Part shown: positions 8,741 to 16,874 of the stretch, one piece after another
Position numbering within the stretch: position 1 is the first letter of the stretch
Layout: each line of letters opens with the position of its first letter
NCBI GenBank assembly: GCA_020634555.1
Contig: JACKBK010000011.1
Span: 35,294 to 99,293, forward strand
DNA length: 64,000 nucleotides
Direction of reading: 5' to 3'
Source: Caldilineae bacterium
GTDB taxonomy: Bacteria; Chloroflexota; Anaerolineae; JAAEKA01
Made by a program: the position numbers and the translations under genes
Notes under the pieces: generated by a model
What the model saw: the letters and a program-made list of their open reading frames with translations, nothing else
Databases searched by the model: none
What the model was told of the DNA's origin: nothing

Positions 8741-10348
8741 ATGACAGACACGCTCCAGGACTCCCAGCCAGAGACAGCGATCAAACAGCCCCGAGGTCTG
8801 CATGATGTCGAGAATCTGTTGTTGATTGTTCTCGTCATCATCACAACCGTCGTCTATTTTCGCTACACCATCCAGGTTGTCCGTTGGAACGATCCGATCG
8901 CCTATGTTTATGCCGGCCAGCAGATCGCGGAGACCGGTGAGCCTGTCTATATCAACCAATACAACGCGACCATCGGCCCCTATTTCACCTATCATGGCTT
9001 TCCGGTTCAGCGGCATCCTGGCGATGCCGGGCTCTACTTTGGCGTTGCTATTGGTTTTCCCCTGTTGCTCGCCCTGGCGCATCTTGTTCCCCTCGATCAG
9101 GCCCTGCTGTACCTGGTGCCTGTGCTCTCAATCGTCGGGGTGTTCTTGCTGGCCAGGCTCGGCCGCATGTTGTTTGGGCGTTGGGTCGGATTGCTGGCTG
9201 CCGGTTGGCTGGCCTTCAGCATCGATTACTGGTCCCTCTCCACAGAGAACTGGTCTGATGTGCCGGCAGTGACCTTTGTGCTGGCCGGCATGATCTGCGC
9301 GATCCAGAGCAGTCGCAAAAACAGTCTGCCGCTTGGTTTGTTAGCGGGCGCGTTGTTGGGGTTTGCCGTCCTCATTCGTTATCCCGTGGTGTTGGCTTTC
9401 ATCCCGCTTGGCGCGTATCTGTTGCTGAAACGGCGCGGTGAAGTCCAGCCCCGCCGCGCTTATGCAGGGCTGGCGGCCGGGTTGATTGCACTGGGAGGGC
9501 TCAATATGGCCTACAGCGCGGCTGTGTTCGGCAGTCCGTTGGCAACCGGGTATGCCGCTGACTACGGGTTCCCCTCGTATGCTCTGTTGTCCTGGCAGAA
9601 TTTCATTGGCAACTCGCCGGTGGGAAGCGGCGGCTATCAGGCAGTTCTGGCTGCTTTTTGGCACAACCTGCACATTGGCTTGATTCTGGCGATCATTGGT
9701 CTGATCCTCATGCCGCGGGCCGAGGCGCTTCTGCTGGGCGGCGTCATCTTGTTTGTCTCGCTATTTTTCGCTGCGTTTTTATGGCCATCGTCCGATGCCC
9801 GCTTCGCCCTGCTGGCTTTGCCGATGATTCTACTGGCTGCCAGCTACGCCATTGTGCGAGGTTGCGTGCGGTTGTTTGGCGCTGAGTCCAGGTGGATTGC
9901 CGTAGCAATCCCGCTGCTCATTGTTCTCGTTTCTCTCCCCACATGGTCTGCGACGACGCAACACCTGACGGGTCGTTCCAGACACGGAGAAGTCATGGTG
10001 GCGCGGGCTGAGACTATCGTGCGCGACACAGAACCCAATGCCATCTTCCTATCACAGCAATATCATGACCTGATCATGTACTACGGTCACCGGACAGCCT
10101 TGTTCTACTCACTATTAACCGTACCTGGCGGCGCAGCGACGCAAGCTGCATGGGACAAATACGCCGAACGTCTCGACTCAGTCGTGAGCCAGGTGCTGGA
10201 GGATGGGACGCCGGTCTATCTTGTAAAGGAACCGGACACCGTACACTTTCGCCAGGGACCTATCGATCCCTATCCGATTCTCTCCGCCGCATTCAATCTG
10301 CAACAAACAAATCAGGATCCGCCCGTGTACAGGGTGCTGCCGCGATAG
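8741..10348 (+). CDS. GT-C/ArnT-like polytopic membrane protein
   Basis: A 535-residue protein with about ten to twelve membrane segments after a short cytoplasmic N-terminus. The first outer loop holds RWNDPIAYVYAGQQIAETG, an acidic residue plus YAGQQIA pattern as seen in dolichyl-phosphate-mannose or ArnT-type (PMT superfamily) transferases. The soluble tail from about residue 410 has alpha/beta character. A lipid-linked sugar transferase acting outside the membrane is the likely role; donor and acceptor are not predictable. It is the first gene of a rightward pair, with 12 bases before the next start, and has its own promoter. Confidence 0.62.
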   Translation: MTDTLQDSQPETAIKQPRGLHDVENLLLIVLVIITTVVYFRYTIQVVRWNDPIAYVYAGQQIAETGEPVYINQYNATIGPYFTYHGFPVQRHPGDAGLYFGVAIGFPLLLALAHLVPLDQALLYLVPVLSIVGVFLLARLGRMLFGRWVGLLAAGWLAFSIDYWSLSTENWSDVPAVTFVLAGMICAIQSSRKNSLPLGLLAGALLGFAVLIRYPVVLAFIPLGAYLLLKRRGEVQPRRAYAGLAAGLIALGGLNMAYSAAVFGSPLATGYAADYGFPSYALLSWQNFIGNSPVGSGGYQAVLAAFWHNLHIGLILAIIGLILMPRAEALLLGGVILFVSLFFAAFLWPSSDARFALLALPMILLAASYAIVRGCVRLFGAESRWIAVAIPLLIVLVSLPTWSATTQHLTGRSRHGEVMVARAETIVRDTEPNAIFLSQQYHDLIMYYGHRTALFYSLLTVPGGAATQAAWDKYAERLDSVVSQVLEDGTPVYLVKEPDTVHFRQGPIDPYPILSAAFNLQQTNQDPPVYRVLPR

Positions 10349-10360
10349 AGCTGTGGGCCA

Positions 10361-12016
10361 ATGAGGAGAGTTCTTTCGTACAAAGGTCTTTTCGTTGTCG
10401 CTTTGGCGCTCTTTACGTATGTTTACCTTGTCAATGCTTGGGTGGTGGACGATGCGTACATAACGTTTCGCACCGTCGACAATTTTGTCCATGGCTATGG
10501 GTTGACATGGAACGTGGGGGAGAGGGTCCAGGCATACTCGCATCCTCTGTGGATGCTGCTGGTGAGTGTATTCTATTTCGTGACACGCGAGGCTTTCTAC
10601 ACATCCATCATCATCTCCTACCTGCTGTGTCTTGCAACCTTCGTCGTTGCCTACCGCTCCTTCAGTCAACAAAATCCCCCATCGCTCTGGAAACCATCGT
10701 TTCTGGTACTAATTCTGATTGCTTCCAAGGCATTCGTTGACTACACTTCCTCCGGTCTGGAGAATGCTCTGTCATATTTCCTGGCCATGCTCTTCTATGC
10801 CAGGTTTTTGCTTTCTCGCACCCAAGACAGTGTTAGCCAGCGAGACCTCTTCGTCCTGTTTTTTGTGGCCGCGTTGGCGTTTCTGAACAGAACCGATACG
10901 CTGTTGCTTTACCTGCCCGCTCTGGCGATGGGACTCTACGCCAGCCTGCGTCAAACCGACTATCGTCCGATACCTGTCGTATTGGTTGCGATCTCTCCGG
11001 CCATCGCGTGGCTCCTGTTCTCACTGGTCTACTACGGTTTTCCCTTTCCCAATACCGCCTATGCCAAGGCGATCACGAGTGGAATCAGCCAGGCACAAAA
11101 GGTGGAACGGGGCGTCGAATATCTGCTCAACAGCATGTCGTGGGATAGCGCCAGCTATCTTGTGCTTCTGGCCGCAATCGTGTTAGCCTTCTGGCGCAGG
11201 GCATCCCGTTCGCTTGCTGCCATGGCAGGAGTGGTGTTCTACGTTGGCTATATTGTGCTGGACGCGGCCTCCGCAACACACATGAGCGGGCGCTTCTTCG
11301 CTGTGCCCTTCTTTATCACGTGCCTGGTGCTTGTCGATCTCATCCGCACGCCCAAGGCTGCTGCGTTGCTTGCAGTGCCCATCGTGTTGTACATGGCGAT
11401 CAGCCCGGTTTCAGCCATCAAGATGGGCACACCCTGGTACCGGTCGCCGCAAGAACAAAATGTGAGCTTTATCGACACCAAGTGGTTCGCTCACGAGGAG
11501 GGCGCCGCGCTTCTTGACTGGCGGCCCGGCAAGATTTTGCCCGACCACGAGTGGTATCACGCGGGCGAGGCGTTTCGCCAAAGCGCCGCCGTCGTTCACA
11601 TCGGCGGCGCCTCCGGTAGAGCACCCATCGGCTACTTTGGCTATGCAGCCGGCCCTGATAAGATCATCGTCGACTATGCCGGGCTAAGCGATCCCCTGTT
11701 GGCCAGATTGCCCGTTTGCAACACGCAGCAGTGGAAATCGGGCCACTTCTTTCGCATGATTCCAGTTGGCTACGTTGACTCGCTGCTGGAAGGCCGCAAC
11801 CTGATCCAGGACCCTGATCTGCATGCGTACTATGACAAACTCTGGAACATCACGAGCGGGCCGGTCTTCAGTCCAGAACGGCTGGCCGATGTGGTGCGCA
11901 TGAATCTCGGTGCCTTTCAGCACTGGGTGGATGCCTACGCCGGCAGAACGCCTCCTGAGCAGGCTCCAGACGAGTGCATCAACGCCATCCGGCTGATAGC
12001 TGGGCCGGTACGCTGA
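10361..12016 (+). CDS. AftB-like GT-C glycosyltransferase, short paralogue
   Basis: A 551-residue paralogue of the 6099-8552 product. It shares VDDAYITFRTVDNFVHGYGL after the first membrane segment, GERVQAYSHPLWML, YYGFPFPNTAYAK and HMSGRFF. It stops near the position where the longer paralogue begins its soluble extension, so it has the membrane catalytic unit but not the added domain. Membership of the AftB-like arabinofuranosyltransferase group is inferred from these motifs. It follows the ArnT-like gene by 12 bases and is convergent with the DDN-family gene, with only 9 bases between the stops and no visible terminator. Confidence 0.7.
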   Translation: MRRVLSYKGLFVVALALFTYVYLVNAWVVDDAYITFRTVDNFVHGYGLTWNVGERVQAYSHPLWMLLVSVFYFVTREAFYTSIIISYLLCLATFVVAYRSFSQQNPPSLWKPSFLVLILIASKAFVDYTSSGLENALSYFLAMLFYARFLLSRTQDSVSQRDLFVLFFVAALAFLNRTDTLLLYLPALAMGLYASLRQTDYRPIPVVLVAISPAIAWLLFSLVYYGFPFPNTAYAKAITSGISQAQKVERGVEYLLNSMSWDSASYLVLLAAIVLAFWRRASRSLAAMAGVVFYVGYIVLDAASATHMSGRFFAVPFFITCLVLVDLIRTPKAAALLAVPIVLYMAISPVSAIKMGTPWYRSPQEQNVSFIDTKWFAHEEGAALLDWRPGKILPDHEWYHAGEAFRQSAAVVHIGGASGRAPIGYFGYAAGPDKIIVDYAGLSDPLLARLPVCNTQQWKSGHFFRMIPVGYVDSLLEGRNLIQDPDLHAYYDKLWNITSGPVFSPERLADVVRMNLGAFQHWVDAYAGRTPPEQAPDECINAIRLIAGPVR

Positions 12017-12025
12017 CCGCAAGAT

Positions 12026-12514
12026 TTATTTCGCATCACGCTTCTCCAGCGCCACAAACGGCAGATGCTCCCCCAGTTGCCGGTAGCCTTCTTCCGTGCC
12101 ATCAACCTCGAACCCCATAAAGCCTGCCAGGCTGCGAACCGCTTTCGGGTTGCGCCGGGCGTAGTCGGCCATTTCGTCCGCGGCTTCGTCAGGTGACAGC
12201 CGGCGAGCATGGACGGCCAGCTTGCGCCGCCCAACCTGAATCGTGACGTCAGGTGTCTGCATCAGGTTCTGAAACCACTGGGCCTGATCGCCAAATCCGG
12301 AGGCGATGATGTATGTATCGCTGGCCGAATCGTGTCGCACCACCTCCACCACCGCCTGGCGCGGCAGCCCCGACTTGCGGCCGATGTGGTTCAGCAGCAG
12401 GAAGCGTCCGCCCAGCAGCCAGCCGAGCCGCAACTTGTACAAATAGATCGGCATCCGAAACAGCAGTCTCGACAGGCCGCTGGGTAATTTGGGTTGATGT
12501 GTTTGTACTGCCAT
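12026..12514 (-). CDS. DDN-family deazaflavin (F420)-dependent oxidoreductase
   Basis: A protein of about 162 residues in the split beta-barrel DDN (nitroreductase/deazaflavin-dependent) family. Recognisable blocks are LLLNHIGRKSG (cofactor-phosphate region) and ASGFGDQAQWFQNLMQTPDV, followed by IQVGRRK. Family members use F420H2 to reduce quinones, nitro compounds or other electrophiles. I chose the ATG at 12514 because GGAAGG lies 6 bases upstream; an ATG at 12541 would overlap the tetR stop. It lies 19 bases downstream of a TetR gene with a palindromic operator, so the two probably form a small stress-inducible operon. The inducer is unknown. Confidence 0.85.
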   Translation of the reverse strand: MAVQTHQPKLPSGLSRLLFRMPIYLYKLRLGWLLGGRFLLLNHIGRKSGLPRQAVVEVVRHDSASDTYIIASGFGDQAQWFQNLMQTPDVTIQVGRRKLAVHARRLSPDEAADEMADYARRNPKAVRSLAGFMGFEVDGTEEGYRQLGEHLPFVALEKRDAK

Positions 12515-12533
12515 GAGGTACCTTCCTTTCTCG

Positions 12534-13112
12534 TCATTCATCCGTGCTACGATCCGCTGCCCGGGCGTAGCTCACTATCATAATGCGCAGTTGATCCAGG
12601 CTGCTGGCTAACGCGCTGGTGTCCACCAGTGGATAGTGCCAGAGCAGCAAGCCGTCCACGGCAGTCAGCATGACGATGCAGACAGTCCTGGGAAGATCCA
12701 GCAGCGCAGCAACTGTGTCAACATAGCTTTCCAGCAGCACCAGGACACCTGTCCCGTCTGTGCTCGATTGGCCTTGCCGGTAATAGTCGATGGTCAACAT
12801 GATCGCGCTGGTAAGCTCCGCTCGCTGCTGCACGATCATGTCGAACCACTCGCGCAACTTGTCGTCCAACGACGCCTGGGGGTTGACTGTTTTCTCCCAC
12901 GCAGCTAAGTCCCTGTCCACCACCTTGGCGACCGCCTGTTCGAAGAGCGCTCTCTTACTGGGAAAATAGTGGTACAGCGTTCCCGTGGACACTCCCAGCG
13001 CCTCGGCGATCTGCCGCATGGAGACTGCGCCATAGCCCTGGCGGGCAAATAGCGCAAACGCCTGTTGAAGCAACTCCTCACGATATGCGTCGTGGTCGAC
13101 AATTCTTGGCAT
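12534..13112 (-). CDS. TetR/AcrR-family transcriptional regulator
   Basis: A 192-residue regulator. The N-terminal 50 residues form the TetR helix-turn-helix (LFARQGYGAVSMRQIAEALG, then STGTLYHYFPSKRALFEQAV), and the rest is the ligand-binding helical domain. A 22-bp palindrome overlaps the start of transcription just upstream, so the protein very likely represses its own operon together with the DDN-family oxidoreductase downstream. Confidence 0.92.
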   Translation of the reverse strand: MPRIVDHDAYREELLQQAFALFARQGYGAVSMRQIAEALGVSTGTLYHYFPSKRALFEQAVAKVVDRDLAAWEKTVNPQASLDDKLREWFDMIVQQRAELTSAIMLTIDYYRQGQSSTDGTGVLVLLESYVDTVAALLDLPRTVCIVMLTAVDGLLLWHYPLVDTSALASSLDQLRIMIVSYARAADRSTDE

Positions 13113-13127
13113 CGAGCGAAACCTGTC

Positions 13128-13149
13128 TTATATCGAACGTTCGTTATAA
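13128..13149. promoter_or_regulatory. TetR operator palindrome
   Basis: A 22-bp inverted repeat centred on GAACGTTC with a single mismatched pair, flanked by TTATA and TATAA. It lies 15 bases upstream of tetR and directly follows the -10 box of its promoter, which is typical of autorepression. Confidence 0.82.
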
Positions 13150-13176
13150 AATAGCATGGGGCGTCTGTCTTGTCAA
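13148..13176 (-). promoter_or_regulatory. Promoter of the tetR operon
   Basis: Read leftward: TTGACA (13171-13176), a 17-bp spacer and TATTTT (13148-13153). The operator starts within the -10 box. Confidence 0.7.
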
Positions 13177-13207
13177 GAAAGGTAACTGCTCAGCCTATAA
13201 AGTGTGT

Positions 13208-13270
13208 CGTCATTTCCGCGGAGTTCCCGATGCCATCACAGACGGCATACGCCGCGGCAAGAAACTTCTT
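13208..13270. repeat. Half copy of the GTCATT/AAGAAACT repeat family
   Basis: The stretch from CGTCATTTCCGCGGAGTTCCC to GCCGCGGCAAGAAACTT resembles the left end of the palindromic element at 44874-45220 (GTCATTGCGAGTTCCCC through GCCGTGGCAAGAAACTC). Only this end is present. Confidence 0.5.
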
Positions 13271-13340
13271 CACTGTCTTTCTGAATGGGTCAAGCACGCG
13301 ATCCACATGAGGCCGAACCGCTAATGAAGAATCTCTCCGT

Positions 13341-13407
13341 GGTCGTTTCCAGGCAGGCGAGAATCCAGGTCTGCGAGGAGTGGATTCCCGCGGAGGCGGG
13401 AATGACG
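13341..13407. repeat. REP-like palindromic repeat, copy 2
   Basis: It shares the block GAGTGGATTCCCGCGGAGGC and the following GGGAATGACGG with copy 1 at 4441-4508. The left arm is degraded, so it no longer folds as well. Confidence 0.7.
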
Positions 13408-13435
13408 GATGAGTAGTTACCAAAAAAGAAAGTAA

Positions 13436-13553
13436 CCGCTGGGCTACGAAATCCGCAGGCCCGGAGGACCTTTCACGTCGCTGCTCGCGCCCCGGAGTGG
13501 GTAGCCCGATCCGTTTGCGTAGCTGTCGGGCGGCCACACACCCACAGAATCCG
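13436..13553. repeat. Dispersed repeat, long copy
   Basis: About 118 bp that match, in inverted orientation, the repeat at 18804-18899. Shared blocks include CCGCTGGGCTACG, ATCCGCAGGCCCG, CCTTTCACGTCG, TAGCCCGATCCGTTTG and CACACCCACAGAATCCG. This copy has an extra insert of about 20 bases (CTGCTCGCGCCCCGGAGTGG) in the middle. Confidence 0.75.
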
Positions 13554-13757
13554 ACAGAATCAGGAAGTTTCACGACCTGGGGGAGTTCCGAAATGTCCAC
13601 ACAATCTCCATAGGTCCTGACCTGTCTCTGCACTTTCTCTTGCTAGACTTGGGGTAGATGGTTGACACTTACTTCGTCACCAACGACGAACCAATCAACA
13701 AACATACGCTCCGGTTGCACGACCGGAAAGCAACTTTCAAAACAAGGAGATTGAACG

Positions 13758-14462
13758 ATGATCAAGTTGACACAAACACTACTGGCTGGTGCATTCGCTT
13801 TCGGCCTGGGAGTCGCCGGCATTGCCGGGGCTACACCTGCTTCTGCTGCTCCGATTGAGCGCGGCGGTCCAGTGCAAAATCAAGTTTCGGCTCTGCCTGT
13901 GACAGCAGATGATGACCTTAGCTCGGAAGAGATCGATGGTCTGGCTTTCATGCGGGAAGAGGAAAAGGTGGCCCGCGATGTCTACCTGACACTCGGTGAC
14001 CTATGGGGTACACAGGTCTTCAGCAACATCGCCCGCAGCGAACAGAACCACATGGACGCCATCGGCACGCTGCTCGACCGCTACGACATCGCCGACCCGG
14101 CGGCCGGCAACGATATCGGCGAGTTTACCAACCTGGATTTGCAGGCGCTGTACGACACCCTCGTTGACCTGGGCAGCGATTCACTGGCCGATGCACTGGC
14201 CGTCGGCGCCCTCATCGAGGAAACCGACATCGAAGACCTGATCAACGAGTTGGCCACGGTGGAACACAGCGACATCCAGACGGTGTACGAGCGCCTCCTG
14301 GCCGGCTCGAACAACCACCTGCGTGCGTTTACCTCGACCCTGGCACGCCAAACCGGTGAGACCTACGAACCGCAGGTGTTGGATCAGCAGACGTACGACG
14401 AAATCATCAGCGCCTCGACTGGCTCGGCAGCAGGACAGCGTGGCCGCATGAACAGGCGGTAA
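13758..14462 (+). CDS. Secreted DUF2202 (ferritin-like) protein
   Basis: A 234-residue secreted protein. A signal peptide (1-31, ending PASA|AP) is followed by a DUF2202 domain with ferritin-like helices. The acidic/His pattern is visible in FMREEEKVARDVYLTL, ARSEQNHMDAI and VEHSDIQTVYERLL. The family's function is unestablished; the carboxylate and histidine residues suggest metal binding. AAGGAG lies 8 bases before the ATG. It stands alone as a single gene, closed by a strong terminator. Confidence 0.88.
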   Translation: MIKLTQTLLAGAFAFGLGVAGIAGATPASAAPIERGGPVQNQVSALPVTADDDLSSEEIDGLAFMREEEKVARDVYLTLGDLWGTQVFSNIARSEQNHMDAIGTLLDRYDIADPAAGNDIGEFTNLDLQALYDTLVDLGSDSLADALAVGALIEETDIEDLINELATVEHSDIQTVYERLLAGSNNHLRAFTSTLARQTGETYEPQVLDQQTYDEIISASTGSAAGQRGRMNRR

Positions 14463-14490
14463 CACCTATAACGATCCAACCAGAATCGAA

Positions 14491-14520
14491 ACACCCCAGG
14501 GTCAACCCTGGGGTGTTGTT
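14491..14520 (+). terminator. Rho-independent terminator after the DUF2202 gene
   Basis: A perfect 12-bp stem (14491-14502 with 14507-14518), a TCAA loop and a T-rich tail. It lies 28 bases after the stop and could also serve the convergent L,D-transpeptidase gene. Confidence 0.88.
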
Positions 14521-14543
14521 TATTTGACGGCCAGATCGCGTGA

Positions 14544-15572
14544 TCAATCCGACGATGCGTAGACGTAAACCCATGTGCCGGGGTTGTTCCGGCTGGCGTA
14601 AACGTAGCGTGTGTCCGGGAATGGCAGTTGAGGCGTCGTCCAGTTGAACATCCACTGAGCGTCCTTGGGGCTGAGATTCACACAGCCGTGGCTGCTGGGA
14701 TAGCCAAAGCGGTCATGCCAAAAGGCGCCATGGAGGCCAACGTCCTTGTTGAAATACATGATCCAGGGCACATCCTGCAGGTAGTAGTAGTCGCCCTTTT
14801 CGACCTCACCGCCTTCCATCGCGCCGGTCTGCAGCTTGATCCAAACGCGGTTCAGCCCTTTGGGCGTGAAGAAGGGGGGCCGGCCGGTGGAAACCAGCGT
14901 AGCATAGACCATGCGGTCGCCCTCGTAGGCCGACATCACCTGCTGCGCCAGATCCACAGCTACCCAACGATCTTCAGCCGAAACCTCGGCCGGCCGCGTC
15001 ACGGGATAGATCACGCGCACGTAAGAGCCATGCACGTAGCGGTCCTCGTCGATTTTGTACCACAGACTGTCATCGACCTTCACGGTTTCCAGGATATCGA
15101 CCGTGTCGTATCGGTGCAGCGACGCCACCGGCGCGTTGGTCGCGCCGGCTGTGGGGCGCACGTTCAGCTCCGGAGCGATGACGTAGCCGATAGGATGTTG
15201 TGGCTGCTCCTCGATCTGAGATCCCTGAAACAGCGACGGAGGGCTGGACAATACATCGCTGGCCAGGACGTACTCCTGGTCGTCGATGCGGTACCAGAGT
15301 TGGTCGTCCTGTTCAACCTCTTCGTCGATGCTTACCCAGGAGTCGGGCGGAAGCAGCGTATCCACCGGAGTCTGGTTGGCCGGATCGCCAGGTGTTGCGT
15401 ACACGGACACCGGTTTGTCCCAGATCCTGACATAGCGAAACGGCAGCAAAGCCTCTTCTTTTACCGGATCAGCCTCTTGCGCCAGGGCGTGTCCCGGCAG
15501 CGTCGAAACAAGAATCAACAGACTCAATCCGAGTGTAACCCAGAGCTTCGTTCGTCCAAGACGATGTGTCAT
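14544..15572 (-). CDS. L,D-transpeptidase (YkuD) with SH3-like domains
   Basis: A 342-residue exported protein. After a signal peptide (ending GHALAQE) come two SH3-like repeats (about 45-110 and 125-190), then a YkuD catalytic domain. The domain shows HGAFWHDRFG and SSHGCVNLSPKDA, with nucleophile Cys297 and His295. Family members form 3-3 cross-links in peptidoglycan or attach proteins to it; the SH3 units usually bind the wall. It is transcribed alone, with its own promoter at 15646-15673. Confidence 0.92.
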   Translation of the reverse strand: MTHRLGRTKLWVTLGLSLLILVSTLPGHALAQEADPVKEEALLPFRYVRIWDKPVSVYATPGDPANQTPVDTLLPPDSWVSIDEEVEQDDQLWYRIDDQEYVLASDVLSSPPSLFQGSQIEEQPQHPIGYVIAPELNVRPTAGATNAPVASLHRYDTVDILETVKVDDSLWYKIDEDRYVHGSYVRVIYPVTRPAEVSAEDRWVAVDLAQQVMSAYEGDRMVYATLVSTGRPPFFTPKGLNRVWIKLQTGAMEGGEVEKGDYYYLQDVPWIMYFNKDVGLHGAFWHDRFGYPSSHGCVNLSPKDAQWMFNWTTPQLPFPDTRYVYASRNNPGTWVYVYASSD

Positions 15573-15645
15573 AGTTCATTCAAACCCTTAGTGGTCTATT
15601 AGCGAATCGTTGCGAAACCTATCCATTCCAGTGGGTACGCCACCG

Positions 15646-15673
15646 ATTATACTCAGTCAGAACAGTCTTACAA
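15646..15673 (-). promoter_or_regulatory. Promoter of the L,D-transpeptidase gene
   Basis: Read leftward: TTGTAA (15668-15673), a 16-bp spacer and TATAAT (15646-15651). The leader is about 67 bases. Confidence 0.6.
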
Positions 15674-15716
15674 GAAGCATCTTACAGGATTAGCGATACT
15701 GGAGGCCTTTTGCCCC

Positions 15717-15745
15717 TTGTCAACAAACACTCGCCGCGGTATAAT
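15717..15745 (+). promoter_or_regulatory. Promoter with a long leader to the DUF4203 gene
   Basis: TTGTCA (15717-15722), a 17-bp spacer and TATAAT (15740-15745). The next supported start codon is at 16040, so transcription from here gives an untranslated leader of about 288 bases, or a separate small RNA. Confidence 0.55.
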
Positions 15746-15751
15746 GAGGCC

Positions 15752-16039
15752 AGCGAACATAATTTTGCGAGCACAAAGACATGTCCCGCCGGTGCACCTA
15801 CGCCGGAGTCTTTTCTCGTACAGCAGGCCAACGGTTGTCGGACAAAAGTTCCACACAGTTGCAAGCAAATACTCGCTATTTGTTCATTCCCGCCTTCATA
15901 TTCCCGCCGGACATGCCGATTCTTTCGAGAGGAGGTGATTGTTCTCTAACCATACTGTCGTTACCTCGCCCCAACGTGTTCCGGGTGACGAGCATTTTTC
16001 TCGTACATTTTCACTTTATTCACATTTTGGAGGTTCCTT
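15752..16039 (+). other. Long leader or possible small RNA region
   Basis: This stretch lies between the 15717-15745 promoter and the DUF4203 gene. I see no convincing ORF and no known riboswitch consensus. Its 3' end carries TTTTGGAGG, the ribosome binding site of the next gene. Confidence 0.3.
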
Positions 16040-16690
16040 ATGACTACTGATGGGTTTCTTGCAATTGCATGCGCCGGCATGATCGGCATCCTGTTCGGCC
16101 TGGCGCTGACTTTTCTCGGCTATCGGATGTTCCTCATTCTGCTGCCAATCTGGGGATTCGTATTCGGATTGGTTTTCGGTGCGCAGGCGGTACAGTCTAT
16201 CTTTGGCGACGCGTTCCTGGCAACCGTGACGAGCTGGGTGATCGGCTTCATCGCCGGCGCCTTCTTCGCTGTTCTGTCCTACCTGTTCTTCGCATTTGCG
16301 GTGGGTGTCATCGCATTTTCTCTGGGCTACAGTGTCATCGTTGCGATATGGTCCGCGCTGGGTTTGGACTTCGGCCTGATCGCATGGGTGCTTGCGGTCA
16401 TTGCCGGCGTGGTGATGATTTTCCTGACGCTGCGCTTCCGGCTGGCGAAACTGGTAATCGAAATCGGCACAGCGGTTCTGGGAGCTGCCGCCGTCTTCAC
16501 CTCCATCCTGCTTATGTTTGTTCCAGCGACTCGAGTGATGGAAGCTCCTCTGCAAGCGGCATTGGATCAGTCAGTGTTACTTCTACTGCTTTTCGTGGTG
16601 CTGGCAGTTCTCGGGTTTATCTACCAGTATCGCACGAACAAGATGTGGGAGGTTGAAGCCTACAACCGCTGGGAAGTTGTTGAGGCATAA
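16040..16690 (+). CDS. DUF4203-like polytopic membrane protein
   Basis: A 216-residue integral membrane protein with about seven closely spaced hydrophobic segments rich in Gly, Ala and Phe, and a short charged tail (NKMWEVEAYNRWEVVEA). The pattern matches the DUF4203/TM7S3-TM198 group; no function is established. GGAGG lies 6 bases before the ATG. It is a single gene between the long leader and a perfect terminator hairpin 104 bases after the stop. Confidence 0.65.
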   Translation: MTTDGFLAIACAGMIGILFGLALTFLGYRMFLILLPIWGFVFGLVFGAQAVQSIFGDAFLATVTSWVIGFIAGAFFAVLSYLFFAFAVGVIAFSLGYSVIVAIWSALGLDFGLIAWVLAVIAGVVMIFLTLRFRLAKLVIEIGTAVLGAAAVFTSILLMFVPATRVMEAPLQAALDQSVLLLLLFVVLAVLGFIYQYRTNKMWEVEAYNRWEVVEA

Positions 16691-16793
16691 CGCTTTGCAC
16701 CGAATACGATAAAGGCTTGTAGTCAGCGCTTTAGAGTCTTGCGCGGCGGCACACGCCAACTTCAAGCAACATCAACCAGTATCTGAGCATCAC

Positions 16794-16825
16794 AATGCCA
16801 CCTCTGGCCGGCCAGAGGTGGCATT
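16794..16825. terminator. Bidirectional terminator hairpin
   Basis: A perfect palindrome with arms 16794-16809 and 16810-16825, centred on GGCCGGCC, with AA at one end and TT at the other. It lies between the convergent DUF4203 gene and argH. Confidence 0.75.
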
Positions 16826-16874
16826 TCGTTTTGTCCGCCGAATGGAGTTTCTTGTCTGAGCGCCGGTCTTGCGC

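Larger units (their letters stand above)
13177..13757. other. Gene-free, repeat-filled stretch
   Basis: No supported gene. It contains three dispersed-repeat copies (13208-13270, 13341-13407 and 13436-13553, each listed separately), then about 200 bases of leader for the DUF2202 gene with no clear promoter. Open frames here are translations of the repeats. Confidence 0.6.

Noticed and set aside
13190..13633. A 147-codon minus-strand frame
   Set aside because: It is the translation of two dispersed repeats; the same peptide pieces appear at other repeat copies.
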